Numbered from the stretch's first letter, positions 26,653 to 36,866 are shown. The stretch is DNA of 64,000 bases from B30-G6 sp963701385 (GCA_963701385.1 CAVOZW010000012.1:1-64000), one strand, 5' to 3'. Numbers and translations: made by a program. The notes: a model not told the origin generated them from the letters alone.

Positions 26653-27141
26653 ATGCGATCATATGCAACCAGACGTGCCGGCAGGTCATTTAAACCCCCA
26701 AAACTGAACATTACCTCAATGATGGACATGTTCACCATCATCTTGATCTTTCTGCTGTTCTCATTTTCGAGCAAGCCTGAATTAGCTGGCTTGGACAAAA
26801 ATATGGAACTGCCGCAATCCACAGCAAAATCGGATTTTCATGACACCATCAAGCTGATCTTGTCCAGATCCACATTGAAATTGGGGGATCGGGTTCTTGC
26901 CAGAATAGAACACGACACCATTCTCGGCCTGGACCCAAAAAATCTCAAGGCATCCGATCTCTATCGGGAACTGTCAAACTGCGTCAATACATCTGCGGAT
27001 ATGGAGATCGAGCAGGCTGAGCCACTACCCATCCTGCTTTTGTGCGACCGGCGGTTGCCGTTTAAAACCATTAACCAAATAACCAAAACCGCGGCGCTGG
27101 CCGGATTCCCAAATTTCCAGCTGGCTGTTATCAAAAGGTGA
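26653..27141 (+). CDS. ExbD/TolR-family protein 2 (AglQ/AglS-like)
   Basis: 162 residues. LNITSMMDMFTIILIFLLF near residue 18 is the ExbD/TolR membrane helix with its conserved Asp, followed by a periplasmic domain. It differs substantially from the first ExbD-type protein. One TolQ-type plus two different TolR-type proteins is the AglRQS arrangement of the Myxococcus gliding motor, rather than the single pair of Tol or TonB systems. Confidence 0.9.
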   Translation: MRSYATRRAGRSFKPPKLNITSMMDMFTIILIFLLFSFSSKPELAGLDKNMELPQSTAKSDFHDTIKLILSRSTLKLGDRVLARIEHDTILGLDPKNLKASDLYRELSNCVNTSADMEIEQAEPLPILLLCDRRLPFKTINQITKTAALAGFPNFQLAVIKR

Positions 27142-27146
27142 TACCC

Positions 27147-27509
27147 ATGCAGCACAATCCATATCTCAGACATGGCGCCATCAAGCGCTGGGTTCGTATC
27201 CATCTCTTTGTGGTGCTCACAATTCAAGCAACGATCATCCCGACAGCCTGGCCCATGGTCAAAAACCCGGAAGTGGCTAAAGGGTCTGAGTCCGAGGATC
27301 AGCTACTGAGACGGATTGACTTTGGCAATTCCTACATACGGGGCCAAACCATTCAATCCGGAGCTGTCTACCTTTTACAACGAAAGAAAAGTGATATCGA
27401 AAGCCTGCTGAAACCAAGACAGAACTATCGCGAAGAAATTCTAAAAGATTTTCATGTAGAGGAGAAAGACCCAGAACCTACGAAGGTGATCGATCTAAAC
27501 ATTAAATGA
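27147..27509 (+). CDS. Small exported protein of the Agl/Glt-like operon, unknown function
   Basis: 120 residues, not recognised. A basic start (RHGAIKRWVRIH) is followed by a hydrophobic stretch (LFVVLTIQATIIPTAWP), a signal peptide or anchor, then a charged, helical segment. ATG at 27147 has AAGGTG six bases upstream; a GTG nine bases earlier overlaps the previous stop. It lies between the motor genes and the FHA gene and may be an adaptor specific to this system. Confidence 0.6.
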   Translation: MQHNPYLRHGAIKRWVRIHLFVVLTIQATIIPTAWPMVKNPEVAKGSESEDQLLRRIDFGNSYIRGQTIQSGAVYLLQRKKSDIESLLKPRQNYREEILKDFHVEEKDPEPTKVIDLNIK

Positions 27510-27546
27510 GCATTCGGATCGTTAGAAAAGACAACCGCAACTTAAT

Positions 27547-29901
27547 ATGAATACAGGGGAAGCTATAACTTTGAAATCAAATACAAACACCAAGGGGTTT
27601 GGATACAAAGACGATAAGATTCCCATTGCTAGGGTTTTCGTGTTCAGAGGTGAGGCCTGCCTCGGGTGGGACTGCTTTTGCAAGCATTCGATTCAGATCG
27701 GAAGCCATCCTGAATCCGATGTTTTTTTGGATGACCCGTCCATTGCCGACAAACATGCGGTTATTTACGTCAAAGGAGATAAAGTTGTCGTATCTGCAAA
27801 AACCCATGAATCCAACTTGTGTGTGAACAACAAACAAGTGACGTCCGCTATTATAGGACCCTTGGATTATGTTGGCATGGGGCCTTTCACACTCAAGGTT
27901 AAAGTTTCACGCAAAAAAGTCCCTCGCCCTCCCGACAAAACACGACCCAAGATAGTCCAACCGCTTTCCTCGAAACCCAAAGTCATCGAGAAGTGGAAAA
28001 CACCATCCCACGTGAAAACGGCGGGCGCTCCGAATCAGGAAGTGGGCGGTTATCGCGTTATTTTCAAAGGTGATCTCATGGATGGCTTTAAACCGCAAAC
28101 GGTCAAGGCCAACCTGTGTGCGCTGCTGCCCTCGGACCCCGACACCGTGACATCTTATCTTAATAAACAGCGCATCTTGGCGACCCACAGCATTTCCATG
28201 GGCGCCGCTAAAAAATATTGCCTCGCTTTAGAAAAAGCAGGCGCCCGTTGCACCATCGAGACCGTTGTGTCCGATTCGAACAATCAAACCCAAAGCGTTG
28301 AAAAAATCCCCCTGGCTTTCCCAACAAAGAAAGAGGCAACCTTAGAATTCAATTCCCAGGGAACCAAAAAGGAATTAGCGCCCCTTGCAGACAACACCCT
28401 CAACAGCACAAGGGTATCTGAACCCTTACAGCATCAGCACATGGATCCGGATGAAGATGACGACCCAGAAGAAGAGGAGATCATCCGACCTTTTCTAAAG
28501 ACAGTCCTGCTGGGAAACGTCTATACACAAGATGTTGCATCCGGCAAAGCGCGTGTCCTGGAAATCATCAAGTTCAAGGGCAACACCATTGTCGATCTGC
28601 AATATCTTGCGCCAAATAAAAAATATATTGTTGATAAAAACGGAAAACGCTTTTGCCTGGCAAAGTATACCTCCAAGGAAGTCTGCCGGCTCTTTTTTAA
28701 CGAAAGCCAGACAGGATTAATAAAAACGCCGAGGTCGCCGGATAAGACTTTAGCGGAACTTTGTACGCATGAGTATCTGTATCAAAAGAAAAAAAGAATC
28801 TTTTCGATTGTAATTACAAACGGACAAACCTTCCATCTCGAGGAGGGCGGATATCATTATCACCTTCGACTGGTGCCCAAGCAGGATAGTCCAGAGGTGC
28901 CCTTGTCGAAAACACACAGCGTGCCGTTCTACAAAAGCATCTTAAAATCGAGCGGCCTGCATGTGTTTTTGATGGTGTTTTTGAGTGTGTTTCTGTCGTT
29001 ACCTGAAATGCCGGGGCCGACGGAACCGGAATCCCATTTTGTAAAAATAGACCCAACCCAACTTCAACCACCGGAACCGGTAGGCGTCGAACCCAAACCC
29101 CTCCCGCCAAAATTGATAACGCCACCGGTTACAAAGAAGCCCGATAAAGTCAAAAAAATGATGCCAAAGACCGCAAAAAGCAAGCCAAAGACCGTGCAAA
29201 AGGCAAAACCGGTCAGTTCACCTAAAGCAGGTGGCGGCAGCGGAAAAACAGGCAACGTGAAGACACGCAATGTGAAAGAGACTGGTATTCTGGGGTTAAT
29301 CGGGGATGGCATTGGTCTGACGACCAAGGAAGCACTGGCATCCGTGACCAATATGGATATCGTCTCTTCACCTGGAGCGAGTGATAAACAATTCAAGATC
29401 AGCGGGATTGCCGGAAAAATCCCCGGATCCAAGCTGTCGATTGTCACCGGGGATGTGCTCCGTGCCAAGGGAACCCGGCAAGTATTGAGAAGTGCCGGTA
29501 TCGAGGGACAAGGAGACGTCGCCGCACTTAGAAAAGGCCAAACCGGTCAGAACAAAGTGATGGCGATGGTATCGGTGGATCTGGACAAATCGGTGCGCGT
29601 GCAGGGGGGCATGTCTCGTGAGGAAGTAAAAAGAATTATCGATCAACATTTGGACGAAATCAGTTTCTGTTATGAAAATGCACTGATGGCTGCACCATCC
29701 TTGATGGGCAATATCGTGTTTGAGTGGAAAATTTTAATGTCTGGAAATGTCGGCGCGGTTCGAATCAAGTCCTCCACCATTCGTTCGGGCCAAATTCATA
29801 ACTGTATTCAGGCTGCCATCAAATCCTGGCAGTTTCCCAAACCCCAACACTCGGAGGTCATGGTTTCATATCCGTTTGTTTTCGACATCGTGGGTTTTTA
29901 A
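27547..29901 (+). CDS. FHA + AgmX/PglI (TonB-like) transmembrane protein (GltG/NfsG-like)
   Basis: 784 residues with four parts. An FHA domain (about 45-120; QIGSHPESDVFL and NLCVNNKQV) binds phosphothreonine. A helical domain follows (about 170-245; YRVIFKGDL and KKYCLALEKAGARC). One membrane helix lies at about 475-490. The periplasmic part has a Pro/Lys-rich linker and an AgmX/PglI C-terminal domain (about 680-784; RIIDQHLDEISFCYENAL, then GNIVFEWKI and SWQFPKP). This is the layout of GltG and NfsG, thought to carry motor energy across the periplasm in TonB fashion. The flanking ExbB/ExbD, barrel and TPR genes support that assignment. Confidence 0.88.
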   Translation: MNTGEAITLKSNTNTKGFGYKDDKIPIARVFVFRGEACLGWDCFCKHSIQIGSHPESDVFLDDPSIADKHAVIYVKGDKVVVSAKTHESNLCVNNKQVTSAIIGPLDYVGMGPFTLKVKVSRKKVPRPPDKTRPKIVQPLSSKPKVIEKWKTPSHVKTAGAPNQEVGGYRVIFKGDLMDGFKPQTVKANLCALLPSDPDTVTSYLNKQRILATHSISMGAAKKYCLALEKAGARCTIETVVSDSNNQTQSVEKIPLAFPTKKEATLEFNSQGTKKELAPLADNTLNSTRVSEPLQHQHMDPDEDDDPEEEEIIRPFLKTVLLGNVYTQDVASGKARVLEIIKFKGNTIVDLQYLAPNKKYIVDKNGKRFCLAKYTSKEVCRLFFNESQTGLIKTPRSPDKTLAELCTHEYLYQKKKRIFSIVITNGQTFHLEEGGYHYHLRLVPKQDSPEVPLSKTHSVPFYKSILKSSGLHVFLMVFLSVFLSLPEMPGPTEPESHFVKIDPTQLQPPEPVGVEPKPLPPKLITPPVTKKPDKVKKMMPKTAKSKPKTVQKAKPVSSPKAGGGSGKTGNVKTRNVKETGILGLIGDGIGLTTKEALASVTNMDIVSSPGASDKQFKISGIAGKIPGSKLSIVTGDVLRAKGTRQVLRSAGIEGQGDVAALRKGQTGQNKVMAMVSVDLDKSVRVQGGMSREEVKRIIDQHLDEISFCYENALMAAPSLMGNIVFEWKILMSGNVGAVRIKSSTIRSGQIHNCIQAAIKSWQFPKPQHSEVMVSYPFVFDIVGF

Positions 29902-29914
29902 GGAGCATGGTTAA

Positions 29915-30619
29915 ATGAAAACGTTGAAAGTTGTCATCATGATCTTGGCCGTTGTTCTCTTGCCTATTCCCAATGGCGCTTGTGCTGACACCCTGGACGG
30001 TGAATCGGTTGCGGCGGTGCAGGACAGGGTTTTTTTCCGCTACCATGAAATCGATCTGGGGTTTGGATATATCCCGGACGACGACTTTTATGAGTTGTTT
30101 CCCATCAAATTTGGCTACACCTTCAGTTTTAACGACCATTTCGCCTGGAATGTGATCAATGTCCATTGGATGCACAATCAGGAAAAAGATCTTAAAACGG
30201 ATCTAGAGCAAGATTTCGGTGTCACCCCTGAAAATTTCGATCATATGGTCTCCGCCGTGCATACCAACTTCGTTATCAAGCCTCTCTATGGGAAAAGCGT
30301 ATACCGAAACAGCAAGGTGATCAACCATGAGACCTACTTTCTTATCGGTGGTGGCTTGGTAAATTACGAAAAAGAGAAAAGCGACGGCAGCACTTTGTCG
30401 GAAATGAGATCTTCCATAAGCCTGGGGATAGGGAAAAAGATTTTTGTCGGCCAAAAACTGTGTTTCAACCTGGAGCTGAAAAATTGGATCAATGTCAACC
30501 AGAATGAAATAGACAACCATTTCTGGGTTGGCATTTCCCTGGGGTATCGATTCAATCTTTCCCCGAGACAGTCGGATCGGGACACAACGGTGGATAAAGT
30601 CAGTCAATATTTGGAATAG
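29915..30619 (+). CDS. Outer-membrane beta-barrel protein (GltA/GltB/NfsA/B-like)
   Basis: 234 residues with a Sec signal peptide (KTLKVVIMILAVVLLP, cleavage after CA-D near residue 24). Alternating strands with aromatic girdles include VFFRYHEIDLGFGYIP, FPIKFGYTFSFNDHFAWNV and a final WVGISLGYRFN strand, indicating a small 8-strand-type barrel. Myxococcus Glt and Nfs systems include one or two such barrels (GltA/B, NfsA/B). Position between the TonB-like gene and TPR genes supports the homology. It would be the outer-membrane component. Confidence 0.78.
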   Translation: MKTLKVVIMILAVVLLPIPNGACADTLDGESVAAVQDRVFFRYHEIDLGFGYIPDDDFYELFPIKFGYTFSFNDHFAWNVINVHWMHNQEKDLKTDLEQDFGVTPENFDHMVSAVHTNFVIKPLYGKSVYRNSKVINHETYFLIGGGLVNYEKEKSDGSTLSEMRSSISLGIGKKIFVGQKLCFNLELKNWINVNQNEIDNHFWVGISLGYRFNLSPRQSDRDTTVDKVSQYLE

Positions 30620-30629
30620 GGTGGCCTTT

Positions 30630-32120
30630 ATGAGAGTGTGCGTTATCGTGTTTGTGCTTGTAATTTTACTAGGCTGCGGTGCAGCGACCCAACCTGTCCG
30701 CCTGCAGGATCGGGATACCGAAATCTATACCGGCGTGCAGGAAGTCCCGTCTGACGATCGTGTTGAATTTGATAGAGGATATCAGGCCTTCGAAAAGAAA
30801 AAGTATGCCAAGGCACGCGATCATCTATACCGTTATTTGAATACCCATACAGCGGATGACACGGATTATGAGTGGGCACAATTTTTCTTTGGCATTTCTC
30901 TGGTACGAACCGGATTCTCCCACGCCGCTGTCGATATTCTGTCTGATTTGGTAACGCGCAAATCCAATTCGAAGATCGTTTCCTATAGCCTTGAATTTTT
31001 GGAAGAGGTCACCCGGACGCTTCCCTTTGACCGAGAAAAAATCATTTTTCAAGTTTTAAGCGACCAGACCTATGGTTTTGTTGATCAACATCTGAGCGAT
31101 TTTGTGAACTATCACCAGGGGGTATTTGACTGGCAACACGGTTTTTTCGATTGGGGCAATAAGCATTTTAAACGCATCACACCTGACACCTATTATTTCA
31201 ACCGCTATCTCTATCAGATGGCCCTTTACCGGTTATATAAAAACGATCCCGAGGCGGCGATCAAGATTCTGCAGGGTATTCTGGCCAAGCCCTTGGCAGA
31301 CAACGCTTTTAAAAACGAGGTTCAGCAAACCCTGGCGCGTCTTTATTATGAGGTGGGACGTTATGAGACAGCAGACACGATGTATCGAGACATCGAAACG
31401 CCGATTTTAAAACAGGCGCAGCACCTGCTGGAGCGCGCATGGGTTGACTACCGTATGGGCAACCCTGAAACCGCCATGGGGTATCTGTATGCATTTCGCG
31501 CACCCAGTTTCCAGAATTATTTCACGCCTGAATACTATATTCTCAAATCTTTTATCTACAAGTCGGTATGTCACTATGAAAAGGCGCTGGCTGTCATCGA
31601 GGAGTTCGATCATCATTACGGGACGGCGCTGGCTGCCATTCATGATCGGGCCGATATCAAAGACAACCCGGCCTTGTTGCAGGTGCTCCTGCATCAAAAA
31701 CAAATCAATCGAGCCTGGGAGTTTCTAACGCTGCTCGAAAAAGAACACCAAGGGGTCGCTTTGATTTCAGACCCGGATTTACAGGCATATTTAAGTCGAA
31801 TCTACACCCTGCAGCTGAATAAAACAAAGTCGGACTTTAAAAAGCTGGTGACAGACGCATACGAAAATATGGCCGATGGTCTCTTGAAATATGAAGAAGA
31901 ATCACACCTGATCGCCTATGAAATCGGACTCGATATGGTTGAGCGTGTTCAGCAGTACCATTATCAAGAAAAGAATGACGCTGGTGCGCCGCAAACCAAG
32001 GACCACAAGATCGCGTATCCGTTCCAGGGAGAGTTCTGGTCTTATGAGCTGGATGACTATCACGTCACCCTGATCGACAAATGTCAATGCGCAGAAGAAT
32101 GGGATGTATTTTTCAAATGA
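30630..32120 (+). CDS. TPR lipoprotein (GltE/NfsE-like)
   Basis: 496 residues beginning with a lipoprotein signal (VFVLVILLGC, Cys16). The rest is helical and contains several TPR-like repeats, for example YQAFEKKKYAKARDHLYRYL and MALYRLYKNDPEAAIKIL. Start at 30630 has AGGGTGG upstream; an earlier in-frame ATG would bury the lipobox. Glt/Nfs systems have TPR lipoproteins (GltE, NfsE) attached to the outer membrane. Its stop overlaps the next start as ATGA. Confidence 0.8.
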   Translation: MRVCVIVFVLVILLGCGAATQPVRLQDRDTEIYTGVQEVPSDDRVEFDRGYQAFEKKKYAKARDHLYRYLNTHTADDTDYEWAQFFFGISLVRTGFSHAAVDILSDLVTRKSNSKIVSYSLEFLEEVTRTLPFDREKIIFQVLSDQTYGFVDQHLSDFVNYHQGVFDWQHGFFDWGNKHFKRITPDTYYFNRYLYQMALYRLYKNDPEAAIKILQGILAKPLADNAFKNEVQQTLARLYYEVGRYETADTMYRDIETPILKQAQHLLERAWVDYRMGNPETAMGYLYAFRAPSFQNYFTPEYYILKSFIYKSVCHYEKALAVIEEFDHHYGTALAAIHDRADIKDNPALLQVLLHQKQINRAWEFLTLLEKEHQGVALISDPDLQAYLSRIYTLQLNKTKSDFKKLVTDAYENMADGLLKYEEESHLIAYEIGLDMVERVQQYHYQEKNDAGAPQTKDHKIAYPFQGEFWSYELDDYHVTLIDKCQCAEEWDVFFK

Positions 32121-35100
32121 TACCAAGACAACGAAAGAAAAAATCAGGCATCGTTTTGACCGGACTTTTGGTGTCGCTGTTCTTTTTTTTCAGTGAAGGA
32201 CTGTGCGAACCCAAATATACGTATGAGAAGACAGACCAAAAGGCCGAACAGAAGAAGTATATGGCCAAGCTTTCGGATGACGACCGCAAAGTCGCCCTGG
32301 CAATACAAAGCACCCGGACACTGATAGATAAATCCAAAGGGCGTCCTTACCTGGCCGAACTATATTTGCGCCTGGCCGAGCTTTATATCGAAAAGTCTCG
32401 CATCATATTTTTTATAAGGAAAAACCAGATTTCAGACAACCTCGCTTCATTAAAACAGCTGGAATCCAAGAATTACAAAATTCGAGCCATTGAGATTTAC
32501 CAGCATATTCTGGACGAGTTTCCCCATTTTGAACACCGCGACAAGGCTCTTTTCTTTATGGCGCACGAATACAGAGAGCTGGGTATGATGGACGATATGA
32601 TAAAAAATTACCGCGCCATCATCAAGGAGCATACTGAAAGCCGGTATGTAGCGGAATGTTATCTATTAATAGGCGATGACTTCAATAACAAAGGAGATCT
32701 GGCGCTCGCAAAAAGGCATTACACAGCCGTATTGAAATATCCGCAAAGCCCGGCAATAACCATTGCAAGATATAAACTGGCCTGGTGCCACATCAACGAA
32801 AAGGGGTTTCGAGATGCCATCCAACTTTTCGAACAGTGTGTCTTGAGCGAGACCACGGGTGACTTGGATGTCGATACCTACAAACGGGTGAACATCAAGC
32901 AGGAAGCGCTGATCGATATCGCATACTGCTACCCGGATTCCTATGCGGATACCGCCCCCTTGGAGGCGATCCGTTATTTCAAAACATTTGCTTGGTCGCG
33001 GTCTGTCTATACGGCGGTTCTGGAAAAACTGGCCTACCGTTACTATATCAAGAAACGCTGGCATCATGCAGCCGTTGTTTATCGGGAGCTTTCCGATCTT
33101 CAATATGACTCTCAGAAACTGCTCGAGTACGCCCGCAACACCTTCGAATGTGTTCAGGCGCTCAAGACCTTCGAGGATGCGGACAAGGATATGGCGCACA
33201 TCATAAAGGCTTTGAGACTCCAAAAATACGCTTTTCACATTCCCGAGGCGGAAAAGAGAAAAAATCAAACAGACTATGAGCTGTATGCCAGAAATATCGT
33301 AACCCTTTTGCATGAAAAGGCCCGAAAAAACAAATCCATTGAAAATTTCAAACGCGCAGCGGACGGATACGCACACTATCTCGATTTTTTTGATGATAGC
33401 CCGGTACTCGGGGAGATGGCCATCAACTATGCCGAAACCTTGTTCTCTTCCCGACAATATTTCAAAGCCGGGAGGCAATATGAAAAAGTGGCCCGTACGA
33501 CCGAAGCGGGTAAAAAGCCCAGCAAAGATCTCCTCTACAGCGCTGTCATCTCCTATTACAATGCCCTCAAAGAAAAGAAGGACCTGACGTATTATCAGAC
33601 GTCTTTTACGCGAGACGGCCTGAGAACAACCGGTACGCAGTATGCCTCTTTTTACCCTGAAGCGGATCAAGTCCCCGATGTGCTTTTTAACATCGCCTGG
33701 ATCGCCTATGACGAGGGTCTTTACGATCGGGCAATCGCCGAGTTCTCCGAATTTATTGAACGCCACCCATCCGGAGAGACAACGGCGGCGGCCGTCCATC
33801 TGACCTTGAACGCGTACCACCAAAAGGAAGACTACAAGGGTTTGGTGGCTTTCGGAAACCGCGTACTTGCTCGCCCCCCCATCAAAGACAAAAAATTCAG
33901 GTCTGAAATTGCGCAGATCGTGAGTGCATCGGAATCAAAAATCATCTCTTCCCTCACGGTGGCGGCAGTCAATGACTGGGACAAGGGGCGTTCAACCCTC
34001 AAGGCGTTTGCCGAGAAAAATCAACAGACCCAGTTGGGTGAGCAGGCGCTGAATGCACTGCTTATTTCCGGTAAAGAGCGGCGTGACATCGAAACCGTCT
34101 ATACAACCGGATCCCAACTCATACAGCAGTACCCCGAATCCGCCAACGATGAGACGACCATGGGGGTGATGATCGATTCGCTTCTCAATGTTTCACAGTT
34201 CAGACTGCTGGCGACTTATCTTGAGCAATATGCCGTCAAGTACCCTGAAAACAAAAACAGCAGCGCCTTTCTCTATCAGGCGGGCCAGATTCGAGAACGA
34301 CTGGGCCATCACCAAAATTCCAACGACGATTATGGTCGTTACCTGAATACAGCGTTAAAAAATGGAAGTTCAGCGGAGCCGGTCATCTTTTCCATGGCCG
34401 ATAATGCCGAAGCTATGAACGAACCACAAAAGGCCATAAGCCTGTTGACGCGTTACAGAAAACAGTTGTCTCCAACCGGCAGGATAACGGCCGATGCAAG
34501 GCTGGCCGATCTTTGGTTACGCACCGGAAACGGCAAGAAAGCGATTAGCTACAGGAAAAAAGCCTACCAGGCCTATTCACCGGAGCTGGCAAAAAACGAC
34601 GACGCCATGCGCTGGGCGCTTGCGCGCATGGTGTTTAACGCGGTCGACCGATCCTACCAACCATACATGCAGTTGAAGCTGGGAAACCGGATCGATAATG
34701 CGATGGTTCAATCCAAAGCCAAGCGACTCGAAACACTGGAAAAGGGCTATCATGACGTCATCCAGTATCAATCACCTCACTGGGCCCTAGCCGCTTGCCG
34801 TCGCGCATATGACATAAACCTGGAATTTGCCGACTTTCTAAAAAAATCACCCCTGCCGGACCTATCGGAAGACCAGATAAAGCAGTATCAAGATCTTTTG
34901 GCCCAAAAGGTCAAGTCCTACATGGACAAGGCCCAACAATACAAATCAGCCAGTGTTGAACGGGCCAAAAAATGGGAAACCTGTGATCCTGCAGTGGCCA
35001 TATATCTATTTGATGACGAAAGCACAGGCAATCGCTTAAAGCAGTCCGTATCCTTTTCAACGCCGAAGAAAGCCACCGCCATTGCAGATCGCTTTCTAGA

Positions 35101-35542
35101 CATTCAAGCATTGAAAATCCTGCATGAAAAACTGATGCAGGAACCGGACAATATGCAAGCCATGCTGTCACTGGCCGCCGGCTATGTGGATGCCCTCGAT
35201 TTCAAACATGCTGTTCTTGTCTCCAAAAAGATTCTACAAAGTGCCAAACCGGAGCAAAAAAAGATCAGGGCCTCAGCCTATAAGCTGTTGGGTATGGCTT
35301 ATCTTTTCGATCAGAACGACCCTGCGGCCAAGGACGCGTTTAAGATGGCGCTGGCCGAGGCGCCGGCAGACATCGAGGCCAAGATCAACCTGGCTGGTCT
35401 GTTTATGCATTATGGGTATCACCAGAATGCTCGACACCTATATCAGACAATCGTCGGTCTAAAGTTAGACGAAAGTAAAGCATTGATTCACCCGCGGGCA
35501 AGGGAGCTCTTTCATGAAAACAACAAACTGGCAAAAAACTAA
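32117..35542 (+). CDS. Giant periplasmic TPR protein (GltD/NfsD-like)
   Basis: 1141 residues. The N-terminus (RQRKKKSGIVLTGLLVSLFF... ending SEGLC-E) is a Sec signal peptide. The remainder is almost wholly alpha-helical tetratricopeptide repeats, for example LYLRLAELYIEKS, LFNIAWIAYDEGLYDRAIAEFSEF and LLGMAYLFDQNDPAAKDAF. GltD and NfsD are likewise very long TPR proteins spanning the periplasm in the Myxococcus machines. Translation is coupled to the previous gene through ATGA, and the 3' end overlaps the next gene by 29 bases. The size and order fit the Glt/Nfs model well. Confidence 0.85.
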   Translation: MIPRQRKKKSGIVLTGLLVSLFFFFSEGLCEPKYTYEKTDQKAEQKKYMAKLSDDDRKVALAIQSTRTLIDKSKGRPYLAELYLRLAELYIEKSRIIFFIRKNQISDNLASLKQLESKNYKIRAIEIYQHILDEFPHFEHRDKALFFMAHEYRELGMMDDMIKNYRAIIKEHTESRYVAECYLLIGDDFNNKGDLALAKRHYTAVLKYPQSPAITIARYKLAWCHINEKGFRDAIQLFEQCVLSETTGDLDVDTYKRVNIKQEALIDIAYCYPDSYADTAPLEAIRYFKTFAWSRSVYTAVLEKLAYRYYIKKRWHHAAVVYRELSDLQYDSQKLLEYARNTFECVQALKTFEDADKDMAHIIKALRLQKYAFHIPEAEKRKNQTDYELYARNIVTLLHEKARKNKSIENFKRAADGYAHYLDFFDDSPVLGEMAINYAETLFSSRQYFKAGRQYEKVARTTEAGKKPSKDLLYSAVISYYNALKEKKDLTYYQTSFTRDGLRTTGTQYASFYPEADQVPDVLFNIAWIAYDEGLYDRAIAEFSEFIERHPSGETTAAAVHLTLNAYHQKEDYKGLVAFGNRVLARPPIKDKKFRSEIAQIVSASESKIISSLTVAAVNDWDKGRSTLKAFAEKNQQTQLGEQALNALLISGKERRDIETVYTTGSQLIQQYPESANDETTMGVMIDSLLNVSQFRLLATYLEQYAVKYPENKNSSAFLYQAGQIRERLGHHQNSNDDYGRYLNTALKNGSSAEPVIFSMADNAEAMNEPQKAISLLTRYRKQLSPTGRITADARLADLWLRTGNGKKAISYRKKAYQAYSPELAKNDDAMRWALARMVFNAVDRSYQPYMQLKLGNRIDNAMVQSKAKRLETLEKGYHDVIQYQSPHWALAACRRAYDINLEFADFLKKSPLPDLSEDQIKQYQDLLAQKVKSYMDKAQQYKSASVERAKKWETCDPAVAIYLFDDESTGNRLKQSVSFSTPKKATAIADRFLDIQALKILHEKLMQEPDNMQAMLSLAAGYVDALDFKHAVLVSKKILQSAKPEQKKIRASAYKLLGMAYLFDQNDPAAKDAFKMALAEAPADIEAKINLAGLFMHYGYHQNARHLYQTIVGLKLDESKALIHPRARELFHENNKLAKN

Positions 35543-36866
35543 CCCAAGGCCGTTGGGGCCTGTCATCCTCGGCATCGTTCTTATCTGTGCAATGTTAGGG
35601 TGTGGTGGCAGCGGCAGTGATGGCGGCACAGACACATCATCCGAATCCACGGATACCCCTGCCTGGCAGCGGGAAGTTATTCGACAGCTTCAACCCGGTG
35701 GTTTGCTCACACCCCGCATCAAAGCCTACGCCGTAGGAGATGAAATGGTTCGCCTGGTCTATTTTGACGATCAGAATACGGTTTCCGGCCAGTACGACAT
35801 ACGTTCAATTTTATGGCCCATGGATGGGTCGCTTCTTCCCCAGGATGTGACGCCGGCAAGGATTGCCACCATTGACAACTGCAGTACGCTTGACCTGGCT
35901 GTGGACGCAAATGGTAGGCCTGCGGTTTTCTATCAGGGTGGAGAAGTAAAGGATTGCGGCGGAGAACAACAGGCCGATGCCATGATCAGTCTGATTGAAA
36001 ATGACAACTGGGTCGAATACACCGGCGGCATCGGTTTTGTAGAACGCAATCCCGTATTCGCCGATGGCCTGGCAGGTGGTGATATGGCCATGGCGATTGA
36101 TGCCAATGGAGATATCCATCTTTGCTATCAGTTCTTTTATGAAGGCTGTGATGCCATGAACTTTGCCTATCCGGACCTACATTACGTAAAAAAATACAGC
36201 AACGCACCCGGCGCCGATGTCGAAGAAGAAACGATTGAAGGCAATATCTATTTTGACGGCGGCGGAATTCAAAACAATGTCGGCAAGGGTTGTTCACTCG
36301 TACTGGACAGGCATGGGAACCCAAGGGTGTTCTACTATGCCGAACTTCCCGATGGGGAATACGGTCTGCGTACGGCCGTAAAGCAGCACGGTGCCTGGGA
36401 GGCAACCTGGGTTGAAACCGGAATTCAGGTGGCCGATATCAGCAGCGCTTCGGATCGTGAGGGCAACCTGGGTGTTGCCTATTATGTTCTCGATTATGTC
36501 GCGCCAATCACCAACGAGATATCACCGGCCTGCCTGCGCTATGCAGCCGAACCGCAAACGGTCGGTGAAGATTGGCAGGTCTCGATGGTCGATGATACTT
36601 CCCTTTGCGGGAAATACCCCAGCCTGGCCTTTACGTCACAAGGCGCGCCGGCCATCGCCTACTATGCCTTTGAAACCTATAGCGGGTATCCCCTCGAAAA
36701 TCTCAATCTGGTCATAAAGAATGATTCTACATGGGAGAAGGAGCTTGTCTCAAGAGAGGGAAACGTCGGCCTTTACAACACCCTGTGGTTTGATTCGCTG
36801 AACAGCCCGGTTGTCTGCTCCTATTCGCGATCGGATCAGGCCATTTACTTATTTAAAATAGAGTGA
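35514..36866 (+). CDS. Lipoprotein with propeller-like repeats, unknown function
   Basis: 450 residues. A lipoprotein signal ends at LGC (Cys30) and is followed by a Gly/Ser-rich linker. The rest shows repeated short strands with an A-I-D-A-N-G-D-I-H or D-R-H-G-N-P-R-V kernel (VDANGRPAVFYQGG, IDANGDIHLCYQ, LDRHGNPRVFYY), spaced about 60-70 residues apart. That is typical of beta-propeller blades in secreted proteins. No enzyme motif is seen. The start overlaps the TPR gene by 29 bases, tying it to the same transcript; it may be a surface cargo of the system. Confidence 0.7.
   Translation: MKTTNWQKTNPRPLGPVILGIVLICAMLGCGGSGSDGGTDTSSESTDTPAWQREVIRQLQPGGLLTPRIKAYAVGDEMVRLVYFDDQNTVSGQYDIRSILWPMDGSLLPQDVTPARIATIDNCSTLDLAVDANGRPAVFYQGGEVKDCGGEQQADAMISLIENDNWVEYTGGIGFVERNPVFADGLAGGDMAMAIDANGDIHLCYQFFYEGCDAMNFAYPDLHYVKKYSNAPGADVEEETIEGNIYFDGGGIQNNVGKGCSLVLDRHGNPRVFYYAELPDGEYGLRTAVKQHGAWEATWVETGIQVADISSASDREGNLGVAYYVLDYVAPITNEISPACLRYAAEPQTVGEDWQVSMVDDTSLCGKYPSLAFTSQGAPAIAYYAFETYSGYPLENLNLVIKNDSTWEKELVSREGNVGLYNTLWFDSLNSPVVCSYSRSDQAIYLFKIE

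Noticed and set aside
32666..33823. 385-codon minus-strand frame opposite the giant TPR gene
   Set aside because: It is antisense to a clear TPR coding sequence and shows no motif or ribosome site.
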